A DNA stretch of 64,000 nucleotides. Origin: Puniceicoccus vermicola. GTDB taxonomy: Bacteria; Verrucomicrobiota; Verrucomicrobiia; Opitutales; Puniceicoccaceae. The translations under genes were made by a program, and so were the position numbers. Positions within the stretch are counted from its first letter, which is position 1. Every line of letters begins with the position of its first letter. The notes below the pieces were generated by a model that was not told the origin of the DNA, made no database searches, and worked only from the letters and a program-made list of their open reading frames with translations. Positions 18,259 through 26,570 of this stretch are shown piece by piece. The stretch is from NCBI RefSeq assembly GCF_014230055.1, contig NZ_JACHVA010000033.1, forward strand, positions 1-64,000. The letters are read 5' to 3'.

Positions 18259-18735
18259 TTAGAAATAATACCGAATCCCGACGGCTGCATTCAGCTCAAT
18301 TTCCGTATCGGGAATGAGGTCAAGGATCGGAACAATTTCGGCGAAAACGTCGATCGGGCTCTCGGGGAAAATGTAGGAAACACCGATTGGAACGCGGACT
18401 CCGAAAACCGAATCACCTCCTCCATCGTCTTCTTCGTAGCGAAAACGCCCTCCGATGCCGTAGTAGAGCGGAAGCGAACCCTTCATGGTCGCGGTCTCAA
18501 GGATCTCAAAATTGTGGAAAAGGTAATCCGCATGCATTTGGAAGGAATCTTCCCCGGAGAAGGACCAACCCACTCCGCCGTCAATCGCCGTTTTATCATT
18601 GATCCAGCTCTTTATGCTGATGCCTGTCGGATCCCCCGCCATGATTCCTACACCAATACCCGACAAAGGCACCTGGCTCGCAACCGCCGCGGCCGTAATA
18701 AAAAAGAGTGTTTTTGAGGTTATCCGATTTTTCAT
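18259..18735 (-). CDS. small outer-membrane beta-barrel-like protein
   Basis: A 158-residue exported protein with signal MKNRITSKTLFFITAAAVAS. The mature part alternates polar and hydrophobic residues in strands (GIGVGIMAGDPTGISIKSWI, YYGIGGRFRYEE, VFGVRVPIGVSYIF) and ends in IRYYF, the terminal Phe typical of outer-membrane barrels. By length it would give about six to eight strands. The hairpin just downstream ends its transcript. Function unknown; similar small barrels have structural or adhesion roles. Confidence 0.72.
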   Translation of the reverse strand: MKNRITSKTLFFITAAAVASQVPLSGIGVGIMAGDPTGISIKSWINDKTAIDGGVGWSFSGEDSFQMHADYLFHNFEILETATMKGSLPLYYGIGGRFRYEEDDGGGDSVFGVRVPIGVSYIFPESPIDVFAEIVPILDLIPDTEIELNAAVGIRYYF

Positions 18736-18886
18736 AGGACATCACTACTTGTCCCTGTTCAGGAATTCCAGTCCTAAAACGCTTTTCACAAAAGCCATAT
18801 CGAGTCGGGGAAAATACGGCTCCCGCAACGTACTTGTTACGCTTCTCCCCCTTGCCGATTTCGGCATTTCCCATACTCTTAGTCAG

Positions 18887-20056
18887 ATGGGGAAAGAAGA
18901 ATCGATCGCTGGGAAAAAGAAAGCACACAATCGTCCTTCCGCAGGAAAATCGCGCGCCGAACTACACGAAAGATTAGAGCGGGCGGGCCTGCCACCCGGA
19001 GAAGATCTGCCCACAATCGACAGCGCCTTTGATCGACAATGTCATACGGTCTTCGACGTAAGGCGTTTCTCTGCAAACGAGCTGCGGGAAGACCGCACCG
19101 ACGATCCATTCGAGACAAAAAAGCTTCTCGAAGACAGCGAAGGGATGGCGACCTGGATTCACGTCAGTGGCGTTCACGCTGTCGAGAAACTGCAAAAACT
19201 TGGAGAGCTCCTTGACCTCCATCCTCTCACCGTAGAAGACGTCATGAATCTATGGGCACGACCACGTGTCGACATCAACAAAAAGGAACTCTTTTTCACC
19301 GGAAAGGCGGTCAATATTGATTCAGAAACTTCCCACCCGAAAAGCCAGCAGATCTCGATCGTTCTCCGGGAAGATCTGCTTGTTTCCTTCTCCGAAAACG
19401 AGGAGGAACTCTTTCGCTCCGTCATCGCCCGCCTCCAAATCCCGAACAGCCGCATTCGCTCCTCGGGTGCCTCCTTTCTCGCCTATTCCTTGATCGACAC
19501 CCTCGTCGACCGGCTCCTCATTCTCACCGAGGCCGTCGAAGAAATCGTGGTCGACATGGAGGAACAAATGCTCGGCGAAAGCGCCACCGACGACCCGATT
19601 CCCATCGGCGAAATCTACCGTCGTAAAAGGCAAGTTCTTCGCCTCAACCGCATCGCCTTTCCTTTGCGCGACGCCATTCACGACCTCCACGATCTTTCCT
19701 CGGAAATCCTGGATTCCTCACTCGGAATCTACCTCCGCGACCTTCTCGATCATGCACGCCGGGCCGCCGAGCGCGTCGAGCACGCAAGAGGCATGCTCCA
19801 TGACCTCCAAGATTTCCACTCCGCAAGACAGGACAACCGCATCAACCGAACCATGCAGCTACTGACGGTCATTGGAACGATCTTCGTCCCCCTCACCTTT
19901 GTGGCCGGAGTCTACGGGATGAACTTCAACCCACAGACAAGTCCTTGGAATATGCCCTTGCTCGACAACTACTGGGGATACCCGATCTGCATGGCGGGGA
20001 TGTTCCTCTTCGCAATCGCGATGGTGATCTATTTCCGCAAAAAAAAGTGGCTATGA
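18887..20056 (+). CDS. corA: CorA-family magnesium/divalent cation channel
   Basis: Inner-membrane Mg2+ channel. The C-terminus has two membrane helices joined by the selectivity motif YGMNFNPQTSPWNMP (~residue 343); the first helix is TVIGTIFVPLTFVAGV. The N-terminal cytosolic domain shows the usual DLHPLTVEDVMN and VDINKKELFFTGKAV. ATG 18887 gives 389 residues; longer in-frame extensions would run over the divergent barrel gene and are rejected. The N-terminal ~30 residues are Lys/Ser-rich and probably disordered. Its last 6 bases overlap the convergent MscS gene. Confidence 0.93.
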   Translation: MGKEESIAGKKKAHNRPSAGKSRAELHERLERAGLPPGEDLPTIDSAFDRQCHTVFDVRRFSANELREDRTDDPFETKKLLEDSEGMATWIHVSGVHAVEKLQKLGELLDLHPLTVEDVMNLWARPRVDINKKELFFTGKAVNIDSETSHPKSQQISIVLREDLLVSFSENEEELFRSVIARLQIPNSRIRSSGASFLAYSLIDTLVDRLLILTEAVEEIVVDMEEQMLGESATDDPIPIGEIYRRKRQVLRLNRIAFPLRDAIHDLHDLSSEILDSSLGIYLRDLLDHARRAAERVEHARGMLHDLQDFHSARQDNRINRTMQLLTVIGTIFVPLTFVAGVYGMNFNPQTSPWNMPLLDNYWGYPICMAGMFLFAIAMVIYFRKKKWL

Positions 20057-20932
20057 GGTCCGGGCCCCCGGGGAGGTATGCAACTCATAGGAATGAGTGC
20101 GGATCCCCCGTGCCGCCAATTCTTCGATAATCCGGCCCGCTACCTCAACTTTGAGATTCCAGGCATCGGCCGGAGTATGGGTCCACATCGCCAGCCAGCA
20201 CTGAATCGACTCCTTCTCCATTTCCATGATCCAGAATTTGGGATCATCGTCCCCCACGAGCAAATGGCTCTTGCGACCAGCCTGAATCGCCACCTCGCGA
20301 ACCAGCTTCATATCGGATTGATAAGAAACGTAGAACTGAATCTTCGCCCAGATCAAATTCTCCCGATTGCTGTAGTTGATCACCTCTTTCGTCAACATGG
20401 AGCTATTGGGCACAACGTATCGGCGCCAATCCCACAACTTGATGATCGTGTGAGTCGGGGTAATATCCTCAATCGTCCCATATTGCTCATCGAGAAGAAT
20501 GGTATCCCCAGTGCGAAATTGCTTGGAAAACGTCACCACATAGCCGGCGATCACATTCTCAAGAAAGGGACGAGCCGCGATCCCGACAAGAACCGCACCA
20601 GCCGCACCGAACACCGAAATGAGTCCCGTCGAAAACCCGTCGAGGAAAGGCGCTGAGGCCAGTCCCAACCAGACAAGGACCAAAACCGAAAGAAGCGTTC
20701 TTCGGATAATAGAAAAGCGATAACCGAGGCTCTCAAGCGCCTGATCGCGAGAGTCCTCCGTATGATTCTTCTGGGGAGCTTCCGAACGGAGAGGTTCGAA
20801 CCGTTTCAGACGCTGGATTCGGGCCGCCCTCTTCCGCTCAGTCCGAGTAAGAATGGTCGTAAGAAGAAACCATCCCCCCATCCCCGCCGCGATTACGGCG
20901 GCGAAATACAGAAAGTCGTCAATTTTCTCCAT
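20051..20932 (-). CDS. small MscS-family mechanosensitive channel
   Basis: A 293-residue channel. One N-terminal helix (residues ~8-26) is followed by a charged linker and two helices around 82-130 that include GAAGAVLVGIAARPFLENVIAGYVV, the Gly/Ala-rich pore helix. The beta domain has FRTGDTILLDEQYGTIEDITPTHTIIKLWDWRRYVVPNSSM, as in MscS. It is the last gene of the psd-pssA-cutA operon and overlaps cutA by 14 bases. This is the second MscS homologue in the window, and it is much shorter than the first. Confidence 0.9.
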   Translation of the reverse strand: MEKIDDFLYFAAVIAAGMGGWFLLTTILTRTERKRAARIQRLKRFEPLRSEAPQKNHTEDSRDQALESLGYRFSIIRRTLLSVLVLVWLGLASAPFLDGFSTGLISVFGAAGAVLVGIAARPFLENVIAGYVVTFSKQFRTGDTILLDEQYGTIEDITPTHTIIKLWDWRRYVVPNSSMLTKEVINYSNRENLIWAKIQFYVSYQSDMKLVREVAIQAGRKSHLLVGDDDPKFWIMEMEKESIQCWLAMWTHTPADAWNLKVEVAGRIIEELAARGIRTHSYELHTSPGARTS

Positions 20933-21257
20933 AAAGCTTCACCTCCGCGAAAACCCACTTCGCGTAGTCACCTGCCGCCCCTGTCGCCGTTACCCAAACC
21001 CACTGCGGAGTTTCATAGGGATGAGCATTTTTGAAAAATGATTCCACTTCGTGCGCCCCCGACTCCGTGGTTTTCACCCACAATCGAACTTCCTCCTCGG
21101 AACAAATCTCCCCTTTCCAGCGAAAAACAGACCTCACTCCCGGGTCCATCTGAACGCAGGCCGCAAGATTCTCCTCCAGCAGACGCCCGGCTAGCGCTTC
21201 CGCATCCGAGACAGAGGAAACCGTCGTCCAACCGATAGAAACATCACTCGACGCCAC
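20919..21257 (-). CDS. cutA: CutA1 divalent-cation tolerance protein
   Basis: A small trimeric cytosolic protein of the CutA family, linked by genetics to copper tolerance although its biochemical role is unclear. Family signatures: VSDAEALAGRLLEENLAACVQMDPGVRSVFRWKGE (residues ~16-50, with the conserved Cys), EEEVRLWVKTTE and NAHPYETPQWVW. Full length at 112 residues. It overlaps pssA by 14 bases upstream and mscS by 14 downstream, so all are translated from one message. Confidence 0.93.
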   Translation of the reverse strand: MASSDVSIGWTTVSSVSDAEALAGRLLEENLAACVQMDPGVRSVFRWKGEICSEEEVRLWVKTTESGAHEVESFFKNAHPYETPQWVWVTATGAAGDYAKWVFAEVKLYGEN

Positions 21258-22083
21258 TCTCCTTCTCCTTGTTTTCCTCGGGATCGGATGAGGCTTGGGT
21301 TGGTTCTAATTCGATCTCCGGTGCGTCGGCATCCTTTTTCCTCCGGCCCTTCAACAGCCCATAAGTCAAGTATCCCGTGAAGAGGACCGCCGGCATCCAC
21401 TGCCAATTCATCAGAGTGAAAACGATCACCACGATCACCACGAGAAAACGGGCCATCGAATGCTCCATCCTCCAGTTCACCGCTTTGAAGCTCGGATAGC
21501 TCACCCGGCTGAACATCATAAAGGAGAGGAAGAGCATCAAGACCGGAAGCGCATATTTCCACGCTCCAATCCGGACATCACCCTCCTGAAGCCAAAGCAT
21601 CATCAAGGTCAACGACGCGGTCAGACCGGCCGCTGCTGGTATCGGAAATCCTTCAAAGCTGCGACTCGCCGCTCCTTTATCCTCAGCCGCGACACAGTTG
21701 AAGCGCGCCAAACGCAACGCTCCACAGGCCAGATAAACAAAGGCCACCATCCACCCGGCCCGATCGAACTCTGCCAACACGATCTGGAAGACCAGAAGAG
21801 CCGGAGCAATCCCAAACGAAATTAAATCCGCCAAGGAGTCGAACTCTCGCCCGAAAGGACTCTCGAACCCTCCCAGTCGAGCGACCCTGCCGTCGAGCAG
21901 ATCAAAAAGAAACGCTCCCAGGATGAAAAGAATCGCTCGGTGATAAAACCCTGAGGAAGGAAAACCCGTTTTCTGCTGCAAGGCCCCCTCGAGAATACTC
22001 AGGATGGCTGCGAAACCGCAGAATAAATTTCCTGCCGTCATCAAATTCGGCAGCAGATAGATCTTCGGCTCGTTCTTGCTCAT
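21244..22083 (-). CDS. pssA: CDP-diacylglycerol-serine O-phosphatidyltransferase
   Basis: Makes phosphatidylserine from CDP-diacylglycerol and serine in the inner membrane. The CDP-alcohol phosphotransferase motif is intact: DLLDGRVARLGGFESPFGRE then DSLADL (~residues 60-85; DG-x2-AR-x8-G-x3-D-x3-D). Several further membrane helices follow (~90-245), then a charged tail ending in EENKEKE. The start overlaps the psd stop by ATGA; the two genes supply consecutive steps of phosphatidylethanolamine synthesis. Confidence 0.95.
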   Translation of the reverse strand: MSKNEPKIYLLPNLMTAGNLFCGFAAILSILEGALQQKTGFPSSGFYHRAILFILGAFLFDLLDGRVARLGGFESPFGREFDSLADLISFGIAPALLVFQIVLAEFDRAGWMVAFVYLACGALRLARFNCVAAEDKGAASRSFEGFPIPAAAGLTASLTLMMLWLQEGDVRIGAWKYALPVLMLFLSFMMFSRVSYPSFKAVNWRMEHSMARFLVVIVVIVFTLMNWQWMPAVLFTGYLTYGLLKGRRKKDADAPEIELEPTQASSDPEENKEKESGVE

Positions 22084-22724
22084 GATTGTTCCTCCTTTTG
22101 CGGAAATTCCGCGATTACGGTAATACCTCCCTCAACTTTATCTCCTTTCGAAACCAGCACTCGGGTGCCTGCTGGCAAGAAAACCTCCGTCCGCGAGCCG
22201 AACCGGATCATTCCGAATCGATCGCCCTTCTTCAGAGAATCGCCCGGCTTGGACCAGGCAACAATCCGGCGTGCAATTGCCCCGGTAATTTGCCGAACCG
22301 CGACTTTTCGTTCCGGACCTTGAATTAACCAAGCCCGAAATGCATTCAACGAAGAGGCATCCGGATGACGGGCATCAAGATACTTGCCGTTCTTTTCCTC
22401 AGTAAAAATAACCTCCCCTTCAATCGGTGTCCGATTTACGTGGACATTAAATACCGAAAGAAACACCCCGATCCGAATCGGCAGATCCTCATAAGGACCC
22501 TCCGTCTGCTCGACAATGTCAGCCACCACTCCATCGGCGGCCGAAACAATCGCCAGCGGATCCCCCGGAATCTCCCGCTTTGGATCCCGGAAAAAGTAGA
22601 GGGAGAAAACGATCAACCCGATAAAAAGCGGTCCGACCCAAGGGAAAAATAGGAACGAGACTACGGTGAAGAGAAAGAGAAGACCGAATATCCATCGACC
22701 CTCGTATAGAGTTTGCCAGCGCAT
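22080..22724 (-). CDS. psd: phosphatidylserine decarboxylase (short proenzyme type)
   Basis: Converts phosphatidylserine to phosphatidylethanolamine with a pyruvoyl group formed by self-cleavage. The cleavage region is MIRFGSRTEVFLPAG (~residue 172); the Ser of the GS pair would become pyruvoyl. Other family segments are ADGVVADIVEQTEG, IRIGVFLSVFNVHVNRTP and IARRIVAW. Two N-terminal membrane helices lie at ~12-48. At 214 residues it is the short (archaeal/type II-like) form rather than the E. coli form. First gene of the psd-pssA-cutA-mscS operon. Confidence 0.93.
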   Translation of the reverse strand: MRWQTLYEGRWIFGLLFLFTVVSFLFFPWVGPLFIGLIVFSLYFFRDPKREIPGDPLAIVSAADGVVADIVEQTEGPYEDLPIRIGVFLSVFNVHVNRTPIEGEVIFTEEKNGKYLDARHPDASSLNAFRAWLIQGPERKVAVRQITGAIARRIVAWSKPGDSLKKGDRFGMIRFGSRTEVFLPAGTRVLVSKGDKVEGGITVIAEFPQKEEQS

Positions 22725-23090
22725 AAGTTCTTCTAAGTGTTCCCATCCCGCACCCAGGATGCAAACCTGTTCGCTCCAAACAGCGTCAGCTTAGGCTCCC
22801 GGCACCTTCAACCGGGCATTTCATCACGAAGACAAATGTCATCGGTATATCATCTTTCTCCTTCAACTCTGCTCATCCACGGTGTCAACGTTTTTTAGAA
22901 CAGAGATCTTATACACAAGTGATCTACGGGAGAAACCGAAATGATGGTATTTCGTTCCCGCCCTGCGAAAGTTTTGTTCACTGGATCGCGAAACGCTTGG
23001 AAGAAGCGCTAATAGCAGGCCCGAGGGATTTGCGGGAAAACGGTATTAGTGTTGAACGGACGGATATTTTGCCATTTCGTAAAAACTTCC
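22725..23090. other. divergent intergenic region between psd and pdhA
   Basis: About 366 bases with no convincing gene. It holds a CCCGG-N9-CCGGG inverted repeat near 22799-22817 and one copy of the GTCAA/AGAACAG motif pointing to pdhA. Between that motif and pdhA lie ~180 bases of possible 5' leader. A GTG 42 bases before the pdhA ATG could extend that protein by 14 residues that lack family resemblance. Confidence 0.5.
22884..22914 (+). promoter_or_regulatory. repeated motif GTCAA-N8-AGAACAG with TTATAC, upstream of pdhA
   Basis: GTCAA (22884-22888), eight bases ending in a T run, AGAACAG (22897-22903), then TTATAC (22909-22914). Same layout as the copy before accB. As a sigma-70 promoter the spacing to TTATAC (20 bases) is too long, so part of the match may be a regulator site rather than the promoter itself. 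Confidence 0.5.
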
Positions 23091-24185
23091 ATGGCCACCA
23101 AAAAGACAACTCGCTCACCCTCCGGTCCAGTCGAGAAAGCCGCCAAGGCTAAGATCAACTCGTCTCTCTCAGACGAGGAGAAGATCAAACTCTTGGAGGA
23201 AATGATTCGCGTACGCCGGTTTGAGGAACGATCTCTCCGCTCATATCAGCAGGGTAAAATCGGGGGATTCCTCCACCTATATATCGGGCAGGAATCTGTT
23301 GCGACCGGCAGCCTGTCCGTTTTGGACAAGAACGATCACTTCATTACCGCCTATCGTGATCACGGTCACGCTCTTGCTTGCGGAATGTCGATGAACGAGT
23401 GCATGGCCGAGCTCTACGGGAAGGCAACTGGATGCTCGCGCGGTAAGGGTGGTTCGATGCACTTCTTCGCTCCTGACAAGAATTACTGGGGAGGACACGG
23501 AATTGTCGCTGGCCAAACTCCTCTCGGCCTCGGCCTCGCCTACGCGCTGAAGTATCAAGGTATCGACGGTTGCGCTCTCTGCTACCTCGGAGATGGTGCC
23601 GTCAACCAAGGCGTTTTCCACGAATCTCTGAACCTCGCTTCTCTCTGGGATATTCCGATTGTCTACATCATCGAGAACAACGGTTACTCGATGGGAACCA
23701 GCGAAGCGCGTTCCAGTAAATTTACCGACAGCTTGGCCAAACGGGCCGAAGCCTACGATATGGCTTGGGAGAGTGTGGTCGCCAATCACGTCTACGTGGT
23801 CCGCGAAACTACCGACCGCTGGGTCCGCTACGCCAAAGAAAAGTCCCGTCCGGTTCTCTTGGAACTCAAGACTTACCGCTACCGCGGGCACTCCGTGGCC
23901 GACGCGAATTCGGAAAAATACCGGACGAAGGAAGAGATCCAGAAATATCAGGAAACGATGGATCCCATCAACGTCTTCCGCAAAACCCTGACCGAAGAGG
24001 GAGTCATCGACGACGAGAAGGTGAAGGAAATCGAGAAAAACGCCAAGGAGGAGGCCAATGCGGCTGCGAAGTTCGCCGACGAGAGCGAATTCCCCGGTGT
24101 CGAAACCATCACTGAAAACGTCTACTGGGAAACCGACAATCCGGACCAGCGCGAGAGCGAAGGCCGCATGTTCTTCCACTCCTAA
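23091..24185 (+). CDS. pdhA: pyruvate dehydrogenase E1 component, alpha subunit
   Basis: With PdhB it decarboxylates pyruvate using thiamine diphosphate and passes acetyl to lipoyl-E2. Family features: MIRVRRFEERSLRSYQQGKIGGFLHLYIGQE (~residues 34-64), RGKGGSMHFF (~130) and the thiamine diphosphate motif GDGAVNQGVFHESLNLASLWDIPIVYIIENN (~165-200), then YRYRGHSVADAN (~265). ATG 23091 gives a 364-residue chain with a Lys/Ser-rich lead of ~25 residues. First gene of pdhA-pdhB-pdhC; the E3 subunit is not in the window. Confidence 0.95.
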   Translation: MATKKTTRSPSGPVEKAAKAKINSSLSDEEKIKLLEEMIRVRRFEERSLRSYQQGKIGGFLHLYIGQESVATGSLSVLDKNDHFITAYRDHGHALACGMSMNECMAELYGKATGCSRGKGGSMHFFAPDKNYWGGHGIVAGQTPLGLGLAYALKYQGIDGCALCYLGDGAVNQGVFHESLNLASLWDIPIVYIIENNGYSMGTSEARSSKFTDSLAKRAEAYDMAWESVVANHVYVVRETTDRWVRYAKEKSRPVLLELKTYRYRGHSVADANSEKYRTKEEIQKYQETMDPINVFRKTLTEEGVIDDEKVKEIEKNAKEEANAAAKFADESEFPGVETITENVYWETDNPDQRESEGRMFFHS

Positions 24186-24206
24186 TCCACTTTTCTCACT
24201 TTCGTC

Positions 24207-25190
24207 ATGCCAGAAATAACTTATCGCGAAGCCGTCAAGCAGGCCCTCATTGAGGAACTGGAGCGAGACGACAAAGTCGTCGTAATGGGCGAGGAAGTCG
24301 CTCAATACAACGGAGCCTACAAGGTCACCGAAGGTCTTTATGACCAATTTGGAGACAAACGCATCATCGACACCCCGATCAGCGAGGCCGGATTCATCGG
24401 TCTGGGAATCGGTGCCTCCATGCTCGGTATGCGCCCGGTGATGGAGCTCATGTTCTGGAGCTTTTCCTACGTGGCCTTCGACCAGATCGTCAACAATGCG
24501 GCCATGGTCCGCTACATGTCCGGAGGACTGATCAACGTACCGATCGTCATCCGCGGCCCCGCTAACGGAGGCACGAATGTGGGGGCTACACACTCCCACA
24601 CACCGGAAAACTTCATCGCTTACACGCCCGGTCTGAAGGTGGTTTGCCCGTCAAACGCCTACGATGCCAAAGGTCTCATGAAGAGCGCTATCCGCGACAA
24701 CGACCCGGTCTACGTCATGGAAAACACTCTTCTCTATGGACAAAAATGGGAAGTCCCCGAAGAGGAATACGTAATCCCTCTCGGAAAAGCCGACATCAAG
24801 CGGGAAGGCACCGACTTGACGATCGTCTCGCACGGTCGTTCGGTCATCACGTCCCTCGAAGCGGCTAAGGCCCTCGCCGAAGACGGTATCGAGGTGGAAG
24901 TCGTCGACCTCCGCTCAATTCGTCCGCTCGACATCGACACCGTGCTCGAATCGGTCCGCAAGACCAACCGAGTCCTCCTCGTCGATGAGAACAAACCGTT
25001 CTGTGCTACGAGCTCGCAGATCTCTCACATGATTCAACTGGAGGCCTTCGACTATCTCGACGCTCCGATTCAGCGAGTCACATCGATCGATGCGCCGGCC
25101 ATTTACTCGGACCCATTGGAAAAGGAACAGCTGCCCAATGCCGCCCGCGTCGAAAAAGCGGCTCGTGCGATCCTTGACCAAGTCTCCTAA
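24207..25190 (+). CDS. pdhB: pyruvate dehydrogenase E1 component, beta subunit
   Basis: Partner of PdhA; together they form the thiamine diphosphate site. Standard start MPEITYREAVKQALIEELERDDKVVVMGEEVAQYNGAY, then DTPISEAGFIGLGIGASMLGMRPVMELMFWSF and the C-terminal transketolase-like part ADIKREGTDLTIVSHGRSV with VVDLRSIRPLD. Length (327) is usual. It starts 21 bases after pdhA and is followed by pdhC. Confidence 0.96.
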   Translation: MPEITYREAVKQALIEELERDDKVVVMGEEVAQYNGAYKVTEGLYDQFGDKRIIDTPISEAGFIGLGIGASMLGMRPVMELMFWSFSYVAFDQIVNNAAMVRYMSGGLINVPIVIRGPANGGTNVGATHSHTPENFIAYTPGLKVVCPSNAYDAKGLMKSAIRDNDPVYVMENTLLYGQKWEVPEEEYVIPLGKADIKREGTDLTIVSHGRSVITSLEAAKALAEDGIEVEVVDLRSIRPLDIDTVLESVRKTNRVLLVDENKPFCATSSQISHMIQLEAFDYLDAPIQRVTSIDAPAIYSDPLEKEQLPNAARVEKAARAILDQVS

Positions 25191-25242
25191 CTACGCGACT
25201 GCCCTCCATCCCACCAAAACCTGAAAACACAGAATAATTCCC

Positions 25243-26562
25243 ATGGCTGAAATCATCGAAATGCCCAAACTCAGCGATACCATGACGACCGGCACCCTGG
25301 TCAAATGGTTGAAGAAAGAGGGAGAGACCGTTACCAACGGCGACAAGCTCGCTGAAGTCGAGACGGACAAAGCTACGATGGAGCTGGAGAACTTCGACGA
25401 AGGCGTAATCCTGAAGTGCTACGTCTCCGAAGGGGATCAGGTCGAAGTCGGAGCCCCTGTCTGCGCCATCGGCGAGAAAGGTGAAGACGCCCCGGAAGTG
25501 GAAGGAAGCTCCTCCGGAGGCAGCTCCAAGAGCGAGTCCAAAGAGGAAGAGTCGAAAGATGAAAGCTCCGACGAAAAGGACGAGGCTCCCGCTGAAGAAG
25601 AAAAGGAAGAAAGCCAGGAATCCGCACCTGAGTCGGACGAATCCGACGACGACACGCGCATCAAGGCCTCTCCTCTAGCCCGCAAAATCGCCAAGGAAAA
25701 CGGCGTTAAACTCGGTGCAGTCGAGGGCAGTGGCCCCCGTGGCCGAGTGGTGAAGGCCGACGTTCTGAAAGCCATGGAATCGGGTAGCGCCCAGCAATCC
25801 GAAGCGCCAGCAGCAGCCGCAGCCTCCTTCGGAGCTCCCGCCAGTGGATCCTTCCCCGAAGGCGAAGAGGTCAAACTCTCCGGCATGCGCTCGGCGATTG
25901 CCCGCCGCCTTCTTGAGTCCAAGACCACGATCCCCCATTTCTACTTGGAGATCGAGGTCGACATGGCTCCTCTCATCGCTCTGCGCAAGAGCGTCAACGA
26001 AGGGCTTGCCGATCTGGCTCCCGAAGCAGGTGGTGCGAAGTTCTCCGTCAATGACTTGATCCTCAAAGCCAGCGCCGAAGCCTTGCGCCGAGTCCCGGCG
26101 GTAAACGCTTCCTGGGGCGAAACAAAGATCATTCGCCACGGTGGAGTGCATCTCGCCTTTGCGGTTGCGGTCGAAGAAGGGCTCGTCACTCCAGTCGTTC
26201 GCGATGCCCATGCGAAGACTCTTCGCCAGATCTCTGCCGAAGCCAAAGAGCTCGCCATCAAAGCGAAGAAAAAGAAGCTCAAGCCCGACGAAATGTCCGG
26301 CAGCACCTTCACGGTCACCAACCTCGGCATGTTTGGCATCAACGCTTTCTTCGGGATCATCAACCCACCGAACGCCGCCATTCTCTCTGTCGGATCAACC
26401 GTCTCTAAGCCGGTCGTCGATAAGAACGGTCAGATCGTAGTCGGACAACGGATGAATATCGGCATCAGCGCCGATCACCGAGTCGTGGATGGAGCCATCG
26501 CCGCCCAGTATCTCGCGGCCCTCAAGGAAATCCTCGAGGCACCCGCATTGATGCTGGTCTAA
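25243..26562 (+). CDS. pdhC: pyruvate dehydrogenase E2, dihydrolipoamide acetyltransferase
   Basis: Core of the complex; transfers acetyl from lipoyl-Lys to CoA. One lipoyl domain at residues 1-80 with VETDKATMELENF (lipoyl Lys ~46), then an acidic Ser/Glu linker (~84-138), an E3-binding domain ASPLARKIAKENGVKLGAVEGSGPRGRV (~146-175), an Ala-rich linker and the catalytic domain ending ISADHRVVDGAIAAQYLAALKE with the active-site His and Asp. The linker is unusually acidic compared with Ala/Pro linkers in many species. Third gene of the pdh operon. Confidence 0.96.
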   Translation: MAEIIEMPKLSDTMTTGTLVKWLKKEGETVTNGDKLAEVETDKATMELENFDEGVILKCYVSEGDQVEVGAPVCAIGEKGEDAPEVEGSSSGGSSKSESKEEESKDESSDEKDEAPAEEEKEESQESAPESDESDDDTRIKASPLARKIAKENGVKLGAVEGSGPRGRVVKADVLKAMESGSAQQSEAPAAAAASFGAPASGSFPEGEEVKLSGMRSAIARRLLESKTTIPHFYLEIEVDMAPLIALRKSVNEGLADLAPEAGGAKFSVNDLILKASAEALRRVPAVNASWGETKIIRHGGVHLAFAVAVEEGLVTPVVRDAHAKTLRQISAEAKELAIKAKKKKLKPDEMSGSTFTVTNLGMFGINAFFGIINPPNAAILSVGSTVSKPVVDKNGQIVVGQRMNIGISADHRVVDGAIAAQYLAALKEILEAPALMLV

Positions 26563-26570
26563 TTCCGGAA

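Noticed and set aside
18599-18886. A longer start for the CorA gene
   Set aside because: It would add 96 residues antisense to the barrel-protein gene and with no CorA similarity; ATG 18887 gives a normal protein.
22764-22914. Reading AGAACAG as an SOS (LexA) box
   Set aside because: No properly spaced inverted CTGTTCT partner accompanies the five motif copies, and the genes downstream (accB, pdhA, purB) are not SOS-type.
23277-24599. A 440-codon minus-strand open frame across pdhA and pdhB
   Set aside because: Fully antisense to two well-supported genes and compositionally a shadow of their codons; no family resemblance.
25490-25680. Acidic Ser/Glu repeat in pdhC as a possible DNA repeat or CRISPR-like array
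   Set aside because: It is an in-frame low-complexity linker between lipoyl and E3-binding domains with no regular DNA repeat unit.
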